In this document: in pieces, positions 1-11,205 of the stretch
Layout: every line of letters starts with the position of its first letter
Position numbering within the stretch: the stretch's first letter is position 1
Source: Rhizophlyctis rosea
Lineage: Eukaryota > Chytridiomycota > Chytridiomycetes > Rhizophlyctidales > Rhizophlyctidaceae
Direction: 5' to 3'
DNA length: 64,000 nucleotides
Assembly: GCA_027596075.1 (NCBI GenBank)
Contig: JADGJC010000048.1
Location: forward strand, 62,001 to 126,000
Position numbers and translations under genes: made by a program
The notes under the pieces: generated by a model
What the model was told of the DNA's origin: nothing
The model's database searches: none
Seen by the model: the letters and a program-made list of their open reading frames with translations, nothing else

Positions 1-921
1 TCCCACCTATTATCTTCCATCCCTCAACCCACAACAGCTCACACAATTGATACCATACAAAGTCACAAACAAAAACTCACCAGAGAATACACTCCTCAAC
101 TCCCCAGGAGTCTTATCCAAGGCCTTGAAAGTGACATAGTAGTTCAACAACTGCGTCAACCCAATCAACGGCAAACTCAAATGCGTTGCAAGAAGACTAT
201 CCGTAGTCGGCCTCGCATCAGCCTTCTCCAACCACCCCAAAACATCAATCTTAGTGGCATGCTGCTTAACAGCCTCATCACTCGTAGAATGCTGCTCAAG
301 CGTCAAAGCCGCCTGCCTAACAAACGGACGAGCGAGCGCTTCATACGTGGTGTAAAGCGCTACAAGCTCGTCAAAGTAGTCTTCGACGTTGCCTTGGCCG
401 CCGAAAACCGCAAAGAGGGAGGCGCGGCCGGCTTCGGCGGCGTCGAAGAGGGCGGAGGATGGGGTGGGGAGGTACTCTTCTTTTGAGACGAGGCCTTGGC
501 GTTTTAGAGCCACTAGGGCTGCGTAGTAGGTTCGGAGGAGGGATTGGCGGCGGTCGTTGGAGAGGTCGCGGGTGACGGCGTGGATGTTGTTGGTGCGGAG
601 GAATTTGTGGTGGAAGTAGAGGAAGACGACTGAGACGAAGGGGAGGACGTCGAATGTTGCGGCGTCGGTATGGGCGCGGTCGAGTGCAAAGTCGAGGAGG
701 GAAGCTGTCAATTCGATTTCGGTGAGGTCTTCGGCTGTTGTGGTTGAGTCTGCGCTGCTGGTGCTGGTGGGGAAGGTTTCTTTGATGTTTTCGGCGACGG
801 GCCAAAGTTGGATAGGTACGGGAATAGAGATTTCGACGCCATTTTGTTTGATGACGAGCGGTCTGCTCTGTTGAGCGGCCGCGACCCCGTATTTGCTATC
901 TGAGGGGAGTGGGGTCGGCAT
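1..921 (-). CDS. fas1: Fatty acid synthase beta subunit, N-terminal part (partial)
   Basis: This is the 5' end of the type I fatty acid synthase beta subunit, which carries the acetyl, enoyl-reductase, dehydratase and malonyl/palmitoyl transferase activities of the cytosolic fungal synthase. The first 280 residues are visible. The start of the starter acetyltransferase domain is recognisable from VVFLYFHHKFL, FAVFGGQG at about residue 172, and VEDYFDELVALY, all typical of Fas1. The ATG lies at 921. The first exon ends at 81 (VFSG followed by gtgagt); an intron of 74 nt (7-80) ends in taatag, and the next exon has just begun at 6 when the window ends. The rest of a roughly 2,000-residue protein lies to the left. 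Family assignment is from motif recognition. Confidence 0.88.
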
Positions 922-3900
922 CGCGAAATGTCAAAGTGATTTTGCGATGTGTGAGGGAAGAGGGAGAAGAAATCTCAAAGAATGTCAAGAGAGGCGGGCG
1001 GGGGGCCGGCTGAAGTTTTGTACACGAAAGTGGTAGCTACAAGGGGCGTGTTCGATTTTGCTCTGCCGTTGAGCTGAGCCGTAAATTTCCTGGGTTGGCC
1101 CGGGTCAATGGGTAAAAATTGCGTGTATTTGTGTATCTATGTAATATTGTGCTATGGTACTGTTATTTACAAACGGGCCAATGGAATAATGACTCTATAT
1201 TGACAGGGACGGACAAGAGTTGACAAGGACCACCTTGAGCGGACTTTGAATGAACCAGGAGGGGGGCCTGGGTGGTGGGATTGGTTTTATAACGTCTCGT
1301 CCTCAGTTGTAGGATGGGACTGACTGATTGCGGGCGCACGTTGTCAAAACGCGTTTCCCACTGCGCACAGTCGACGACGACAACTGCAAAGCTCCCTCAA
1401 TCGGAGGATCCAGATGGCAGATTATCCACAAAGAGCCGAGTTCCCAGGAGAACGATGGTGGTTTTGCAATAATGGACACGTTGGCAAGGGCCAACAGCTA
1501 ATGACAGTTGAGACAGTGTGGCCAATTGCAAACATCTAATCGAATCACAATCAGGCAGAATCCACTTCAATGGACAAGGTATTCATAACAAAGTGGCTCA
1601 GTGTTTGGTCATGGTTTTGCCGCTAGTCAACGCCTGTCAAAACATGGCTACCAACTTGCACTCTGCAAAGAAACTTCGCATTGCTGTTCGGAGGGTTGTC
1701 TCTCCCATTGCCTTCCACTTCTCTCCCTTGCAAAACGTGAGGTGGGCTTGCAAGACGCGTACACAGTCCCTCCTTCTGTTTGTTGAAGCAGAAGTGGGAA
1801 GACGCGCGTAGGAGGCTACCCTCCGTCAAACCATGCAATTCATGCATTGATTACCGATAGGCCATCAAAACGCATCGGATGGCAACGATGCATTCGATGA
1901 AATCTGGGGAGACTCTTTGTGCTTGCATGAAATTTGAGTTTGTTTGCGCACTATCCATCGCCTTCGACCATCTTTTTCATACATTGTTTGATCCCTTCTC
2001 TTTCCTCCTCCTTCAGTGAAGGTCTTTGTGGCCTGCCTTTCCATTCTCCCTTCCGTGCCCAGATCCATTTGCATTCCATTTCCACCTCCTTTTTTGCAAC
2101 CTTCCATGGTTTGCTGTCCTTCAAAGTGATTGCACTGCAGGAGTGGCCCACCAACCCCCATCAGCACCATCAGCAGAGCATCGTTCCCATCAACAACAAC
2201 AAAACATTGTCCGAATGCCGTGGACATGATCTCTGGCTGGCGACTTCCCACAGATCAAAATGCCGCGCACGCGTCACACAAAATCCAGTGGTGGTCTGTG
2301 AGCCAATGGATTGCCGAATGGATTGCAAGTGTTCCACCCGTGCCACCGCTTAAACTCAGCCATCTAACCCGATAAAGTAAATCCGATCATCCACCTTGTC
2401 GATCCCATTTGTTGGCGGGCCCGAGTGTGTGGATTCAATGAATGGCCAGTCGGTTGCTGTGCCACATCCATTGCCCCGTCCATCGGCCCCGGTTCCTCAT
2501 TTTACCGTACCGACCCACAACTGTGCCACCATCATGTGTGCCCCATCCTTGGTCAAGTTTGTGTCCCTTTCTTTCGGTTTGCTCGGGTGGCACAAATACC
2601 AATGTTGATCCCCTTTGGGCTTGGCTCCCTTGCCTTTTGTAGTCTAATCAAATATGGGTAAACGCGAAAATCGGACCCTCCTTTCAACCTCCGAACTTAT
2701 TCTATCACATTCGTAATCACCGCGTCATGGCGCAGCTTGATCGTCGAGCTGATGATAGTCTGCCTTGGGACTTTACCGTTTACTAATTCTATTAATTGCA
2801 GGTCAAATCACTTCACCTCGTATGTAAGTGGAAGGAAGAATGGAAACTCGGGGATTCTTTACTGACTTTGTTGATAGAAGAAGAGAGGTCAACGAAGCGG
2901 ATGAAATGGTTGGGGCGTGAGCGGGCCACCGCCGCACGCGGCATTACAAACAATCGGTGGGACCTTCGCTCATCGCCTCTCAGAGAAGGCGGGAAAAAGG
3001 AAACTAAAGAAAGTGCAATAAGCTTGAGGGTGAGATAGAAAGGGACAGAAAGGGAGTGAGGAGGGGAGCATCATTTTGCCTGGGTGTATCCGCCGACCGT
3101 GGACTGGACAACCCATCACAACCTCCAAGCTCTCATCCAGCATATTGTTGGTGCCGAGTTGTCAGCAATTCGAGTCTGACAACTCTTGAACGCAATGGTT
3201 GATAATTGCTGGGTGCTTCTGCGCCAGCGGTTCTGGCTGACAACTTAGGGTCAGAAAACATCTAAATCACGTTTCGTGCCTCAATCTACATCCCAACCTG
3301 ATCACAGCACCAGCATATGAAGCAGAAAATAGGTTCGTACGCAAAAATTCATCTTCAACATATAAAAGGAGTTGGTGTGGCGGCTGCGCTTCAAACAATA
3401 CACCATATACCCGGATCCTATGCCTATGCAACATATACAATACCATCATTGAACTGCTCAGAACGTGAAGTTTCTCCCCTCCTTCACAGGGATCATTGGT
3501 GCAAGATCAATTCCTTTTCCTGTTTCTGTATATGCACAGATTTCCTCCATGAAATATCTCGTCCACGAACTTTTTGCTGACTTGCAAAACAAGGGCTGCA
3601 CCCCAATTTTGATAGTTGGTAAAGCATTCCATCCGCTCTCCAAGTGATTGAAAAAAATGAAACGACCTTTTATAAGAAGGCAGAGGACCTTCCTCACGTC
3701 AGGTGGTGAAGCAGCGGAAATCGTTGAACACCAAATACCTGTTCGGGTTCTCCTCGGTGATTTGTAAAGCGCTCCGTTTTGCGCAGGGGGTCGTAACGCT
3801 TTTAAAGTGTTGGAACTTCCTGTCAGCTCGATATAGTAAAGACTCAACTTGAGCGGACTGTCGGGTACGCACAACGTCAATTCGATGAGGCAGCTATATC

Positions 3901-4650
3901 ATTTTCTTTTCCCGAAAGATTGCATTTGGAAGGGCTTTCATCAGATGTGATCTATCAATGCAAGGCAGTCCAGACTGGGGATGCGTTTGAGTCATTGATT
4001 TATCCAAACCTGTGAGTAGATATTCATTATAATTTTTACTCGTCATTATTAGCTGATTTTGTTATTCCGCAATTTCATGCATACGTCAGATGAACTTTTA
4101 GTATTGAGTGATTGCGTTGAACGTTCATGAGACACTAGCATCATATTGACATTCAACTGGTCAACGCGCGCATTAGGCTTGAGTGAGAGTTAGTCTTTCT
4201 TTTTCCACAACTTTTTCGTGAATATCGAGCGTGCCATAGCCGGTCAACAAGGTTACAATGTCAGATATCCGAAGTGCCTAATACGCTTCATCCACCCAAA
4301 CGACTTCACTAGGCTCGCCGCCGCTATGGCTATCATTCACCAGCATGCTCCATACCTTTTTCTGCAGGGCGCTGTCTGAGTTCAATGCTCTCATAGGTTT
4401 CATCCAAACGAGAGAGGTATCCTGGATGGATCATGCTGACGATGGGAAGAATGCTGGAGTCAGTCATCTATCAGCTTCTTGATCATCACCAACGACTGCG
4501 CAGTTCAAAGCCCGACTGTTCCACATGACCGTTTTGTGCAACAGCGACACGTACAACACCGCCAAGTGAGCGCACTCCACCACAAACCCGCAACTCCTGG
4601 TTCTCGCTCGGGTTCAGACTTGGCAAAGCCAGGGCGGCGCCGGTAGAAGA
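922..4650. other. Long intergenic region, no supported gene
   Basis: About 3.7 kb between the divergently transcribed fatty acid synthase and phosphoesterase genes. It has only short open frames on both strands, none with a recognisable domain or a convincing exon chain. It contains pyrimidine-rich tracts (for example around 1970-2060) and must hold both 5' regulatory regions. I see no RNA gene, no mobile element ends and no long repeat. Confidence 0.5.
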
Positions 4651-4657
4651 TATAAAT
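4651..4657 (+). promoter_or_regulatory. TATA-like element upstream of phosphoesterase gene
   Basis: TATAAAT, 68-74 nt upstream of the ATG at 4725. Spacing and sequence suit a core promoter; no transcript start is known. Confidence 0.4.
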
Positions 4658-4724
4658 CTCCGGTTGAAGGCACATTACCCGTGTTTTTTTTGGAGAGATT
4701 CAAGTTCGACAGACTGGCAAAACT

Positions 4725-5707
4725 ATGGCAAACAACAACTCACCACAAACGCGCAAGACGCGCTTCGTCTGCATATCAGACACACATAACAACACCTTCG
4801 ACGTGCCAAACGGTGACGTCCTCATCCACTGCGGTGACATGACGAATCTAGGAACTTACGCAGAGGTAAGAAATCACGCGGATCGCGACGCCTGAAGGAC
4901 CCTTCATCCAACGCATGCATAATACAGCTAGCCCTACAAGCAAAATGGCTCGAATCCCTCCCGCACGAATGCAAAATCGTCATAGCAGGAAACCACGACT
5001 TAGCCCTTGACTCCGCCCGCTACCCGGAAATGATGCTCTCCTACCTCTCAGGTCCCTTTAACTCCTCTACAATCCGGAAACTATTTACCGAGTCGCAAAC
5101 GATAACATATTTAGAACACCAACACACTACCATCCAACTAACATCCCCAACCGGTCCCCGCACTATGTTCTCAATCTTCGGATCGCCATGGACGCCGCAA
5201 CTAACACGTAAACAGTGGGCGTTTCAGTATCCCCCGTCAGTTGTGGATGGGGGACGGGCGAGTGAGCGGTTGTGGAGTGGGATTCCTGATGGGATGGATG
5301 TGGTTGTTACTCATGGTCCTGCGTATGGAGTTTTGGACGCTGATGTGTGGGGTAGCAAAACACTTTACAACCACTTGGAACGCGTGCGGCCTCGTATGCA
5401 TGTACATGGACACATTCATGAGGCAAGGGGTGTGGCGGTGGTCCGGTGGAGGGGTCACGAATCGGTTGACCGGCGACGGGGTGGGGTGACGATACAAGAT
5501 CGAACGCCGGAACGTGGAGTCGATGGATTATGTCGGGTTGATTTGTCTGCAGAAGGTGGGAGGGGGTTGGATAATGGTGGGAGGGAAGGGAGGAAGGAGA
5601 CGGCTGTTGTGAATTGTGCGGTTAAGTTGGGGAGTTGGTGGGGGAAGGGGGGTATAGTTGTGAGAGAGCCATTTGTGGTCGATTTGGATTTGCCTGTTTG
5701 GGGTTGA
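4725..5707 (+). CDS. Calcineurin-like metallophosphoesterase (MPPED-like)
   Basis: A 306-residue predicted metal-dependent phosphoesterase. Two exons, 4725-4865 and 4928-5707, are joined across a 62-nt intron (gtaag...acag) in phase 0. All metal-ligand blocks of the family are present in order: SDTH (residues 18-21), HCGD (35-38), GNHD (68-71), VTHGPAYG and the closing VHGHIHEARG. The block order and the spacing between GNHD and GHIH resemble the MPPED1/2 and rhamnogalacturonate-lyase-adjacent phosphoesterase group, most of which act on unknown phosphodiesters. There is no signal peptide or membrane segment, so a cytosolic enzyme is likely. The segment after GHIH is Gly/Arg-rich and poorly conserved in appearance. 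The substrate cannot be told from sequence. Confidence 0.87.
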
Positions 5708-7129
5708 CGATGATTTTGGGAATTTGGAGGATGCAGTGAAGGGTTTTTTAAACTGCCCCAAGCAGGGAACCAAACCGCCAGCTCATCAAAAGTGTTGGAA
5801 CAGATCGCTCATGCCAACATGTACCAAAAAAAGAATCGTGCGCCATCATCCAGCCCAGGTTTGAGGCATCAAAGAAACGACGGGTCAAAAGACTCACTAC
5901 TGTCTGAGGTGCATAGTATCGTGTCCCGGTATCGTCCGCGCTGGCATAATGGACAGAAACCAGAGTGCACCCCAAGCATTTGCAGAAGTGTCTGAGGATT
6001 TCTTTTTGAGGCCATCTCCTTCATTATGTGGCATTCTCCTACGAATCTATCCAATGCACTATTCAATCAAAAAGAAGATAGAGGCTGGGTTCAATGTTCC
6101 CACACATGATCAGCACTCAATGATAGTGCTGACCGAATGGCAGATCACAGGATGGACCTTCTTCAGATGTGAAATGAAGTGAACAACGTTCGTAATGAAG
6201 TTCATGAATTCGCAACTTTCGCATGAAGACCGTCGTCATTGGCAAAACCTCAGCTCGTTCTTTCTCTTACTTTTCCGGGTCACCTTGCATCACCTCTTAA
6301 AATTTGGTGGCCAAGTTATCGTCGCCGCTCTGTGCTTGACCTCAGTGGTGTCCCGCAATATGCCTGTTCCATCCGAGCCAGCTACAAGAAGCTCAGGCCA
6401 CAGGACGTCCTCATGAACACCTTGCATTTATGAGTAGAGAGCACGGTGTGAGAAGATGAGATTCAGGTTCTGCGTTCGGAGCCCCACCCCCGCATCCGTA
6501 CCTGCCGATTTCGGCTGTGGCGGTCCCAAAAATGTGTTCGACCAGCCCGCTTTGTCGTACATTTCCTTCCACGAGTTGAAGGCTTTTCCAGGAACGGCAA
6601 CTGTGGCGGTTTGACTCCGGAAGAATGTCGAGGAATTGCCGAATCGGCATTTTGAGTCTTGGCGCCATGCAGACAAGGGGCGCAGAAAACAATGTGCGTT
6701 GTCAATTGATTAGAGATTACCCATCGAAGATGACCCACCAAACCTGTGTGAAGAAAACAACACGAAAAGATCCGTTCCACTCCGAATGTGCTCAAGAGCT
6801 CCTGATTCCGGACGTGGTGTACCATCACGTGCCGACAGCCCCTTTGCCTTGAGGAGTCTGAACATGGGAGGTGTTGCCCCATCCGCAAGTTTTTGTACAA
6901 CTTGTACACTTCCTTTATAAAGGACAATGAGCCGGCATTGGGCGAATTTTACTGAAAGAAGGAAGGGATAACAGCGGGGGGTGGCGCGTGTCGCCATAAA
7001 AGTCAAAGTTTAACCGGACATGGCTCCGAATCCCTCCGCATTGCCGGCAATTTTCTGCCGCATCTGGTGCCATCTTCACAAATGGGTGGAGATTTTAGGT
7101 TGGGAAGTTTTTGACTGTAGAGGGCTGAG
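5708..7129. other. Intergenic region, no supported gene
   Basis: About 1.4 kb between two plus-strand genes. Open frames of 60-150 codons overlap on both strands (for example minus-strand 6463-6927) without a domain, signal peptide or plausible splice chain. Nothing further is supported. Confidence 0.45.
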
Positions 7130-7136
7130 TATAAAA
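7130..7136 (+). promoter_or_regulatory. TATA box of the esterase gene
   Basis: TATAAAA, about 115 nt upstream of the esterase ATG (7249). A strong match to the core TATA consensus, at reasonable distance. Confidence 0.45.
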
Positions 7137-7248
7137 GTCCGATGTAAACACGTCCATCATGATATTCAGGCCCTCCATCTCAGCTTTAGCCCAGAGTTTT
7201 ACTAGGCTTTCGGAATAGTACCCTGACCACAACCCAATCCCTTCCATC

Positions 7249-8660
7249 ATGGTCCAGAAAGTAATCGCAGCGTCCTTCTTCGTAACGCTCGCCAACGCAG
7301 CATCCCTCGTGGATGTCTCGAACTTCGGCAGCAACCCCACAAACCTAAAAATGTCCATCTACGTCCCTGACCGCCCGCAACCAAAAGCACCCATCGTCCT
7401 CACCATGCACGGCTGTCAAGGCAACGGCAAGGACTTCTTCACTCAATCCGAGTGGCCCTCCCTCGCCGACAAATATGGTTTCATCGTCATCTCGCCCACC
7501 GTGCCTTCTGGCAGAACGTGGGGTCCAGGTGGATGTTGGATCACTGAAACAGAGGACTCCCTGGCCCATGGTGGCGGATCTGACTCGCTTGGCCTCGTCA
7601 ACATGATCAACTGGGCGGTGACGAACAAGGGAGGTGACGCGTCCCGCGTTTACTCTATGGGCTGGTCTTCTGGCGCGATGAACACTCAGCTTTTGATGGG
7701 CGCTTACCCGGATGTGTTTAAAGCTGGGGCCGCTTTCGACGGTGTCCCTTACGGTTGCATGTTGAACACTGCTTCCGACCCCTCACAAAACGTTTGCGGT
7801 AAGAAATGCATCCAGTTGTGTGTATTGTCGATCATTGACCGTGCTTGATGCTGACATTTCGGCTCCCCATCCTCCCAAATAATCATAGCCCAAGGCCAAC
7901 TCATCAAATCCGCGCAAGAATGGGGCGACCTAGCCCGATCCGGCTATCCCGGCTACTCCGGCGCACGTCCCAAAGTTCAAGTCTGGCACGGAACAAACGA
8001 CCAAGTCGTCAACTACAAGAACCTCGGCGAATCCGTCAAACAATGGACAAACATCCATGGTATTTCTGCCACTGCTGTTTCTACTACCACTCCAGTCTCA
8101 GGGTGGAGTCGACAACGCTTCGGCAATGGTCAAGTCGAGGCCTGGACTCAGCAGGGTGGGGGTCACATGCCGCCCACTACGGGATTGTTGCAATACGTTG
8201 TAGAATTCTTCGGGCTGGACCAGAGTCCCTCTTCTTCCACCACAACCGCAACCACAACCACGACTAGGACTACCACGACTTCCTTCCCGGCAGGCCAATG
8301 CATCACGGTCACCGTCACAGGCCAACCAATCACCGTAACTCAACCACCCAAAACCGTGACGGTTACTGCCGGTTCGCCGCCGCCCACGACAACAACCACG
8401 ACAACAACTACGACAACAACGCAATCCAATGGAAACTCCTGCGCCGCAAAATATGCTCAATGCGGGGGGCAGGGTTACAGTGGGCCGACCTGTTGTCAAA
8501 GTGGAAGTGTGTGCAAAGCTTCCAACCAATGGGTGAGTGCGATCTTTACATTTTTCTTCCCCAAGTCGGATAAAACCGTCGGAAAAGGGTTCAACCATCT
8601 AACGCGTTCTTATCCATTTTTTTCCATTTTCTTTCCTTGCAGTATTCGCAATGTCTGTAG
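7249..8660 (+). CDS. Secreted CE1 acetylxylan/feruloyl esterase with CBM1
   Basis: A 403-residue secreted carbohydrate esterase predicted to remove acetyl or feruloyl groups from plant-wall xylan. Three exons: 7249-7798, 7889-8532 and 8643-8660; introns of 90 and 110 nt, all joins in frame. The signal peptide is the first ~18 residues (cleavage likely near LANA-ASLV). The alpha/beta hydrolase has the oxyanion region TMHGCQGNG, the nucleophile in MGWSSGAMN, the acid in WHGTNDQVV and the histidine in GGGHMPP. A Thr-rich linker (two blocks) leads to a C-terminal CBM1: [19 protein letters not shown] through SNQWYSQCL; the final YSQCL is encoded by the 18-nt last exon. PHB-depolymerase-type CE1 is the closest family; acetylxylan versus feruloyl specificity is undecided. 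Confidence 0.92.
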
Positions 8661-9318
8661 ATAGCTTCCGCCCCCGTTCCCCATTTTGTGTTCCGTTCAA
8701 TACATGTACAATATGTAGATGGGTGTTGTGAAAGCATTCGTTGACCGCCTTTGTGTTTATTCAACCAACGTCCCGTGACCATCTTTTAGTTGAGCAACCT
8801 CGTAACCAAGTTCCACGAAATGTATTTAGATGCGAATTCCCCAATCAGAACCACATGTGGGTGGCAAATCCGTCTTTCTTCTGCAAGCATCATAGAGCGG
8901 CACATAACTAACCGGACGGTTGTTTGGATTGAAAGTTTCAACTGCATTCGCCTCTTTCGCATCTCTTTTGTATCTTCTTCTATCTTTGATGCGTGGTAAC
9001 AATAGGCAGCACTCTGGGCGTGGTGACAATAAGGCAGCCATTTCGCAGCGACCGTAATGTCCTTGCGTACTGAGATCGTAACAAAAAAACAATCACACTG
9101 CTTTCTCAATACTCCATGTCCAACAGAGACTGTGCCCATCGAATCTGGTGCCGCAAATACTACTACTGTACATCCAACGTCAAAAAAATCATCGTACACT
9201 TCTGGTTGGCCATCCTCCACCTCCTTCGTTTCATTCCTATCCACCGCGGATAGGGGGTTGGTAAGGATGTCTGGGTCCGCCGTTGGTGAGGACCATTGAA
9301 ATCCAGTTGCAGTAGAGC
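8661..9318. other. Intergenic region between esterase and 5S repeat
   Basis: About 660 nt, including the esterase 3' region. The minus-strand open frame 8786-9346 has no domain and overlaps the 5S repeat, so I do not treat it as a gene. Nothing else seen. Confidence 0.45.
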
Positions 9319-9396
9319 ACTCTTTATCTACGGCCATACACACCACTCTTTATCTACGGCCATACACACCACTCTTTATCTACGCCCATACACACC
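9319..9396 (+). repeat. Three 26-bp tandem copies of the 5S rRNA 5' end
   Basis: Three head-to-tail 26-bp units at 9319-9344, 9345-9370 and 9371-9396, each actcttt followed by the first ~19 bases of the 5S gene. The first two are identical to each other; the third, which runs on into the full 5S gene, differs by one base (G to C at 9385). The partial copies therefore duplicate 7 bp of upstream flank plus the 5S 5' end. Confidence 0.9.
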
Positions 9397-9493
9397 AGAA
9401 AGCACCGGATCCCGTCTGATCTCCGAAGTTAAGCTGGTGATGGCGCAGTCAGTACTGTGGTGGGGGACCACACGGGAATACTGCGTGCTGTAG
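9378..9493 (+). rRNA. 5S ribosomal RNA
   Basis: A single 5S rRNA gene of about 116 nt, transcribed by RNA polymerase III. Hallmarks: ATCTACG at the 5' end, the near-invariant block GATCCCGTCTGATCTCCGAA at 9408-9427 followed by GTTAAGC, the internal promoter segment GTCAGTACTG (9449-9458), GGGAATACTGCGTGCTGTAG at the 3' end, then TTTT. Helix I can form between CTAC (9380-9383) and GTAG (9490-9493). Base 9385 is C where most eukaryotic 5S have G, placing C opposite C9488 in helix I. Isolated 5S genes dispersed among protein genes are common in fungi. Confidence 0.93.
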
Positions 9494-9497
9494 TTTT
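9494..9497 (+). terminator. Pol III T-run terminator of 5S gene
   Basis: TTTT immediately after the mature 3' end of the 5S rRNA; a minimal RNA polymerase III termination signal. Confidence 0.6.
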
Positions 9498-10206
9498 CCT
9501 TACACTCGACTAATTATAGCGGATGGAATCCGTTCTGCGTATTGAGTATGGTGGTGACTACTATTGCGTTAACATATTAATCAGTTTCAAGTACGGACTA
9601 CATTTGTCTCTCGCGTCTCCAGTCATGTCGAAAATGATATCTTTGCAATGTTTGAGTAGTTTGATGGATTTGATGGCATGTGCGTGGTTGAAAAAAAGAA
9701 TCGACTCTATGGAAACACACGGTCTATGGCTCGAGCTAGACGGCTATTCACTCAGTGAGACGCGTGGCAGTGGGTGAATGTCGGGATTATTCAAGATCCT
9801 CACCTCAATCGACGACTCCAACGCAACGGTCAGCCCTTGTTGAGTGAAAAATGGCGCCATGATGTGGAAGTTTGCGGACGTTTCAGTTTGTCCTTTACTA
9901 CATGATTTCTTCCACTTCTTCCTGATCTCATCGGATTAAAATGCGCGAATTTGATTATCATGTAAAAGAAAGCTATTGGGTAGGTCAAACAAATGCCTTG
10001 CACGCATGCTTTCTAGATTGATGATGATATTGACTGACATCAAGAACCACAATTTGTTAAGAAAAGTTACGGAGAATGTAATGGCAGAACTGGAACTGCC
10101 AGTACTATGGAGCTATCAGCTATCAGAAATGGGTCAATGTGCCGGAGATTGGACCGTCTAGCCTACCAATTGCTCTACCTACCAAAAGTGGGCTACTGCT
10201 GCATAC
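9498..10206. other. Intergenic region, no supported gene
   Basis: About 700 nt between the 5S gene and the 3' end of the Cys-module protein gene. Only short frames without domains; nothing further seen. Confidence 0.45.
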
Positions 10207-11205
10207 TCAAGCAGTCGCATTACGACAACGCGGGCAGCACCCGGTGCGATCAATGTCCTTGGCGGGACAGTTCCCAAGGGGTACGCACTGGATGCGCGGG
10301 CAACCGGTAGGCAAGTGGATGGGGCTAAGGGTAGTAGTGGTAGGAGGTTGCGTGATCTTAAGGCAAACCGCACAACACTGTCCCGGCAGTCTAGTGTAGG
10401 ATCCACCAGTGCAGATAGGAAGGAAGGGACATCGCACAGTGCCGCAGTTCTGGGTGGTAGTGGTGGTGATGGTGGTGGTTTTGGTAGTAGGTTGAGCCGT
10501 GGTTGCAGTGAAAGTGCCGGTCATGCAAATGGGGCAGTTGCAAGGACTGCCGGATAGGTGGACAATAGTGCCACTACACACGGCGGGGAAGGCGGGGCAG
10601 TTGCACACAACGTCGGAAGGACGGGCTGTAATGGTGGTAGTAGTAGCGGTGGTGGTGGTTGGGGCGGCAGTGATGGCGCTGTTAACGCAAATGGGGCAGT
10701 CGCAAACGCCGTTTGAGTGGATGATAGTGCCACTACACACTGCGGGGATGGCGGGGCAGTTGCAGACGGTACTGAAAGGGCTGGTGGTGGTGGGGATGCT
10801 GGGCGGGGTGCGTGTGAGGGTGGGGGTGGGGGTAGGTGTGATGGTGCTGGTGATGCACACAGGACAGTTGCAAGGACTGCCGATGAATGGGTAAACGATA
10901 GTGCCACTACACACGGCTGGAAAGGCGGGGCAGTTGCATACAATGTCGGAAGGACTGTCTGTGGTTGTAGCGGTGCTTAAGGTGATGGTGTCGGTGATTG
11001 TAATGGGAGTAACGGTGCTGGTACTGCACGTGGGACAGCAGCTGCCAGATGGCCACACGAGACTACCACTGGTGCACACAGGGATGGCCGGGCAGTGGCA
11101 CGAGACATTATGAATGGTCGTAGTGACTGTGCTGGCGGGATTGGCTAAAGCCAGCAAGGGGCCGGTAAGAAAGAGACAGAGGAGAGCGAGCAGTGTGCGC
11201 AACAT
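10207..11205 (-). CDS. Secreted protein with six Cys-rich modules and Thr linkers
   Basis: A 332-residue single-exon protein of unknown function, almost certainly secreted. I take the ATG at 11205 because it places a classic signal peptide (MLRTLLALLCLFLTGPLLALA) at the N-terminus. The mature chain has six ~28-residue modules, each with six cysteines in the pattern C-x-C-P...C...C-x-C/CC-x2-C, such as VCNCPAFPAVCSGTIV followed by SPCNCPIC. Modules 2, 3 and 4 are near-identical; modules 1, 5 and 6 use a terminal CCxxC like von Willebrand C or antistasin-type repeats. Thr/Pro linkers, likely O-glycosylated, separate them. Disulfide-rich wall, adhesive or inhibitor roles are all possible; none is shown. 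Confidence 0.82.
   Translation of the reverse strand: MLRTLLALLCLFLTGPLLALANPASTVTTTIHNVSCHCPAIPVCTSGSLVWPSGSCCPTCSTSTVTPITITDTITLSTATTTDSPSDIVCNCPAFPAVCSGTIVYPFIGSPCNCPVCITSTITPTPTPTLTRTPPSIPTTTSPFSTVCNCPAIPAVCSGTIIHSNGVCDCPICVNSAITAAPTTTTATTTTITARPSDVVCNCPAFPAVCSGTIVHLSGSPCNCPICMTGTFTATTAQPTTKTTTITTTTTQNCGTVRCPFLPICTGGSYTRLPGQCCAVCLKITQPPTTTTLSPIHLPTGCPRIQCVPLGNCPAKDIDRTGCCPRCRNATA

Noticed and set aside
3458..3880. 140-codon minus-strand frame with SGWNALPTIKIGVQPLFCKSA
   Set aside because: Begins at a non-ATG codon, has no recognisable domain, and the opposite strand is equally open over part of it. No supporting splice sites were found.
6463..6927. 154-codon minus-strand frame and the overlapping frame with KAFNSWKEMYDKAGW
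   Set aside because: Short patches look protein-like, but no frame is continuous, there is no start with good context, and no family is recognisable.
8786..9346. 186-codon minus-strand frame
   Set aside because: Runs into the tandem 5S partial copies and shows no domain; the open frame is likely chance.
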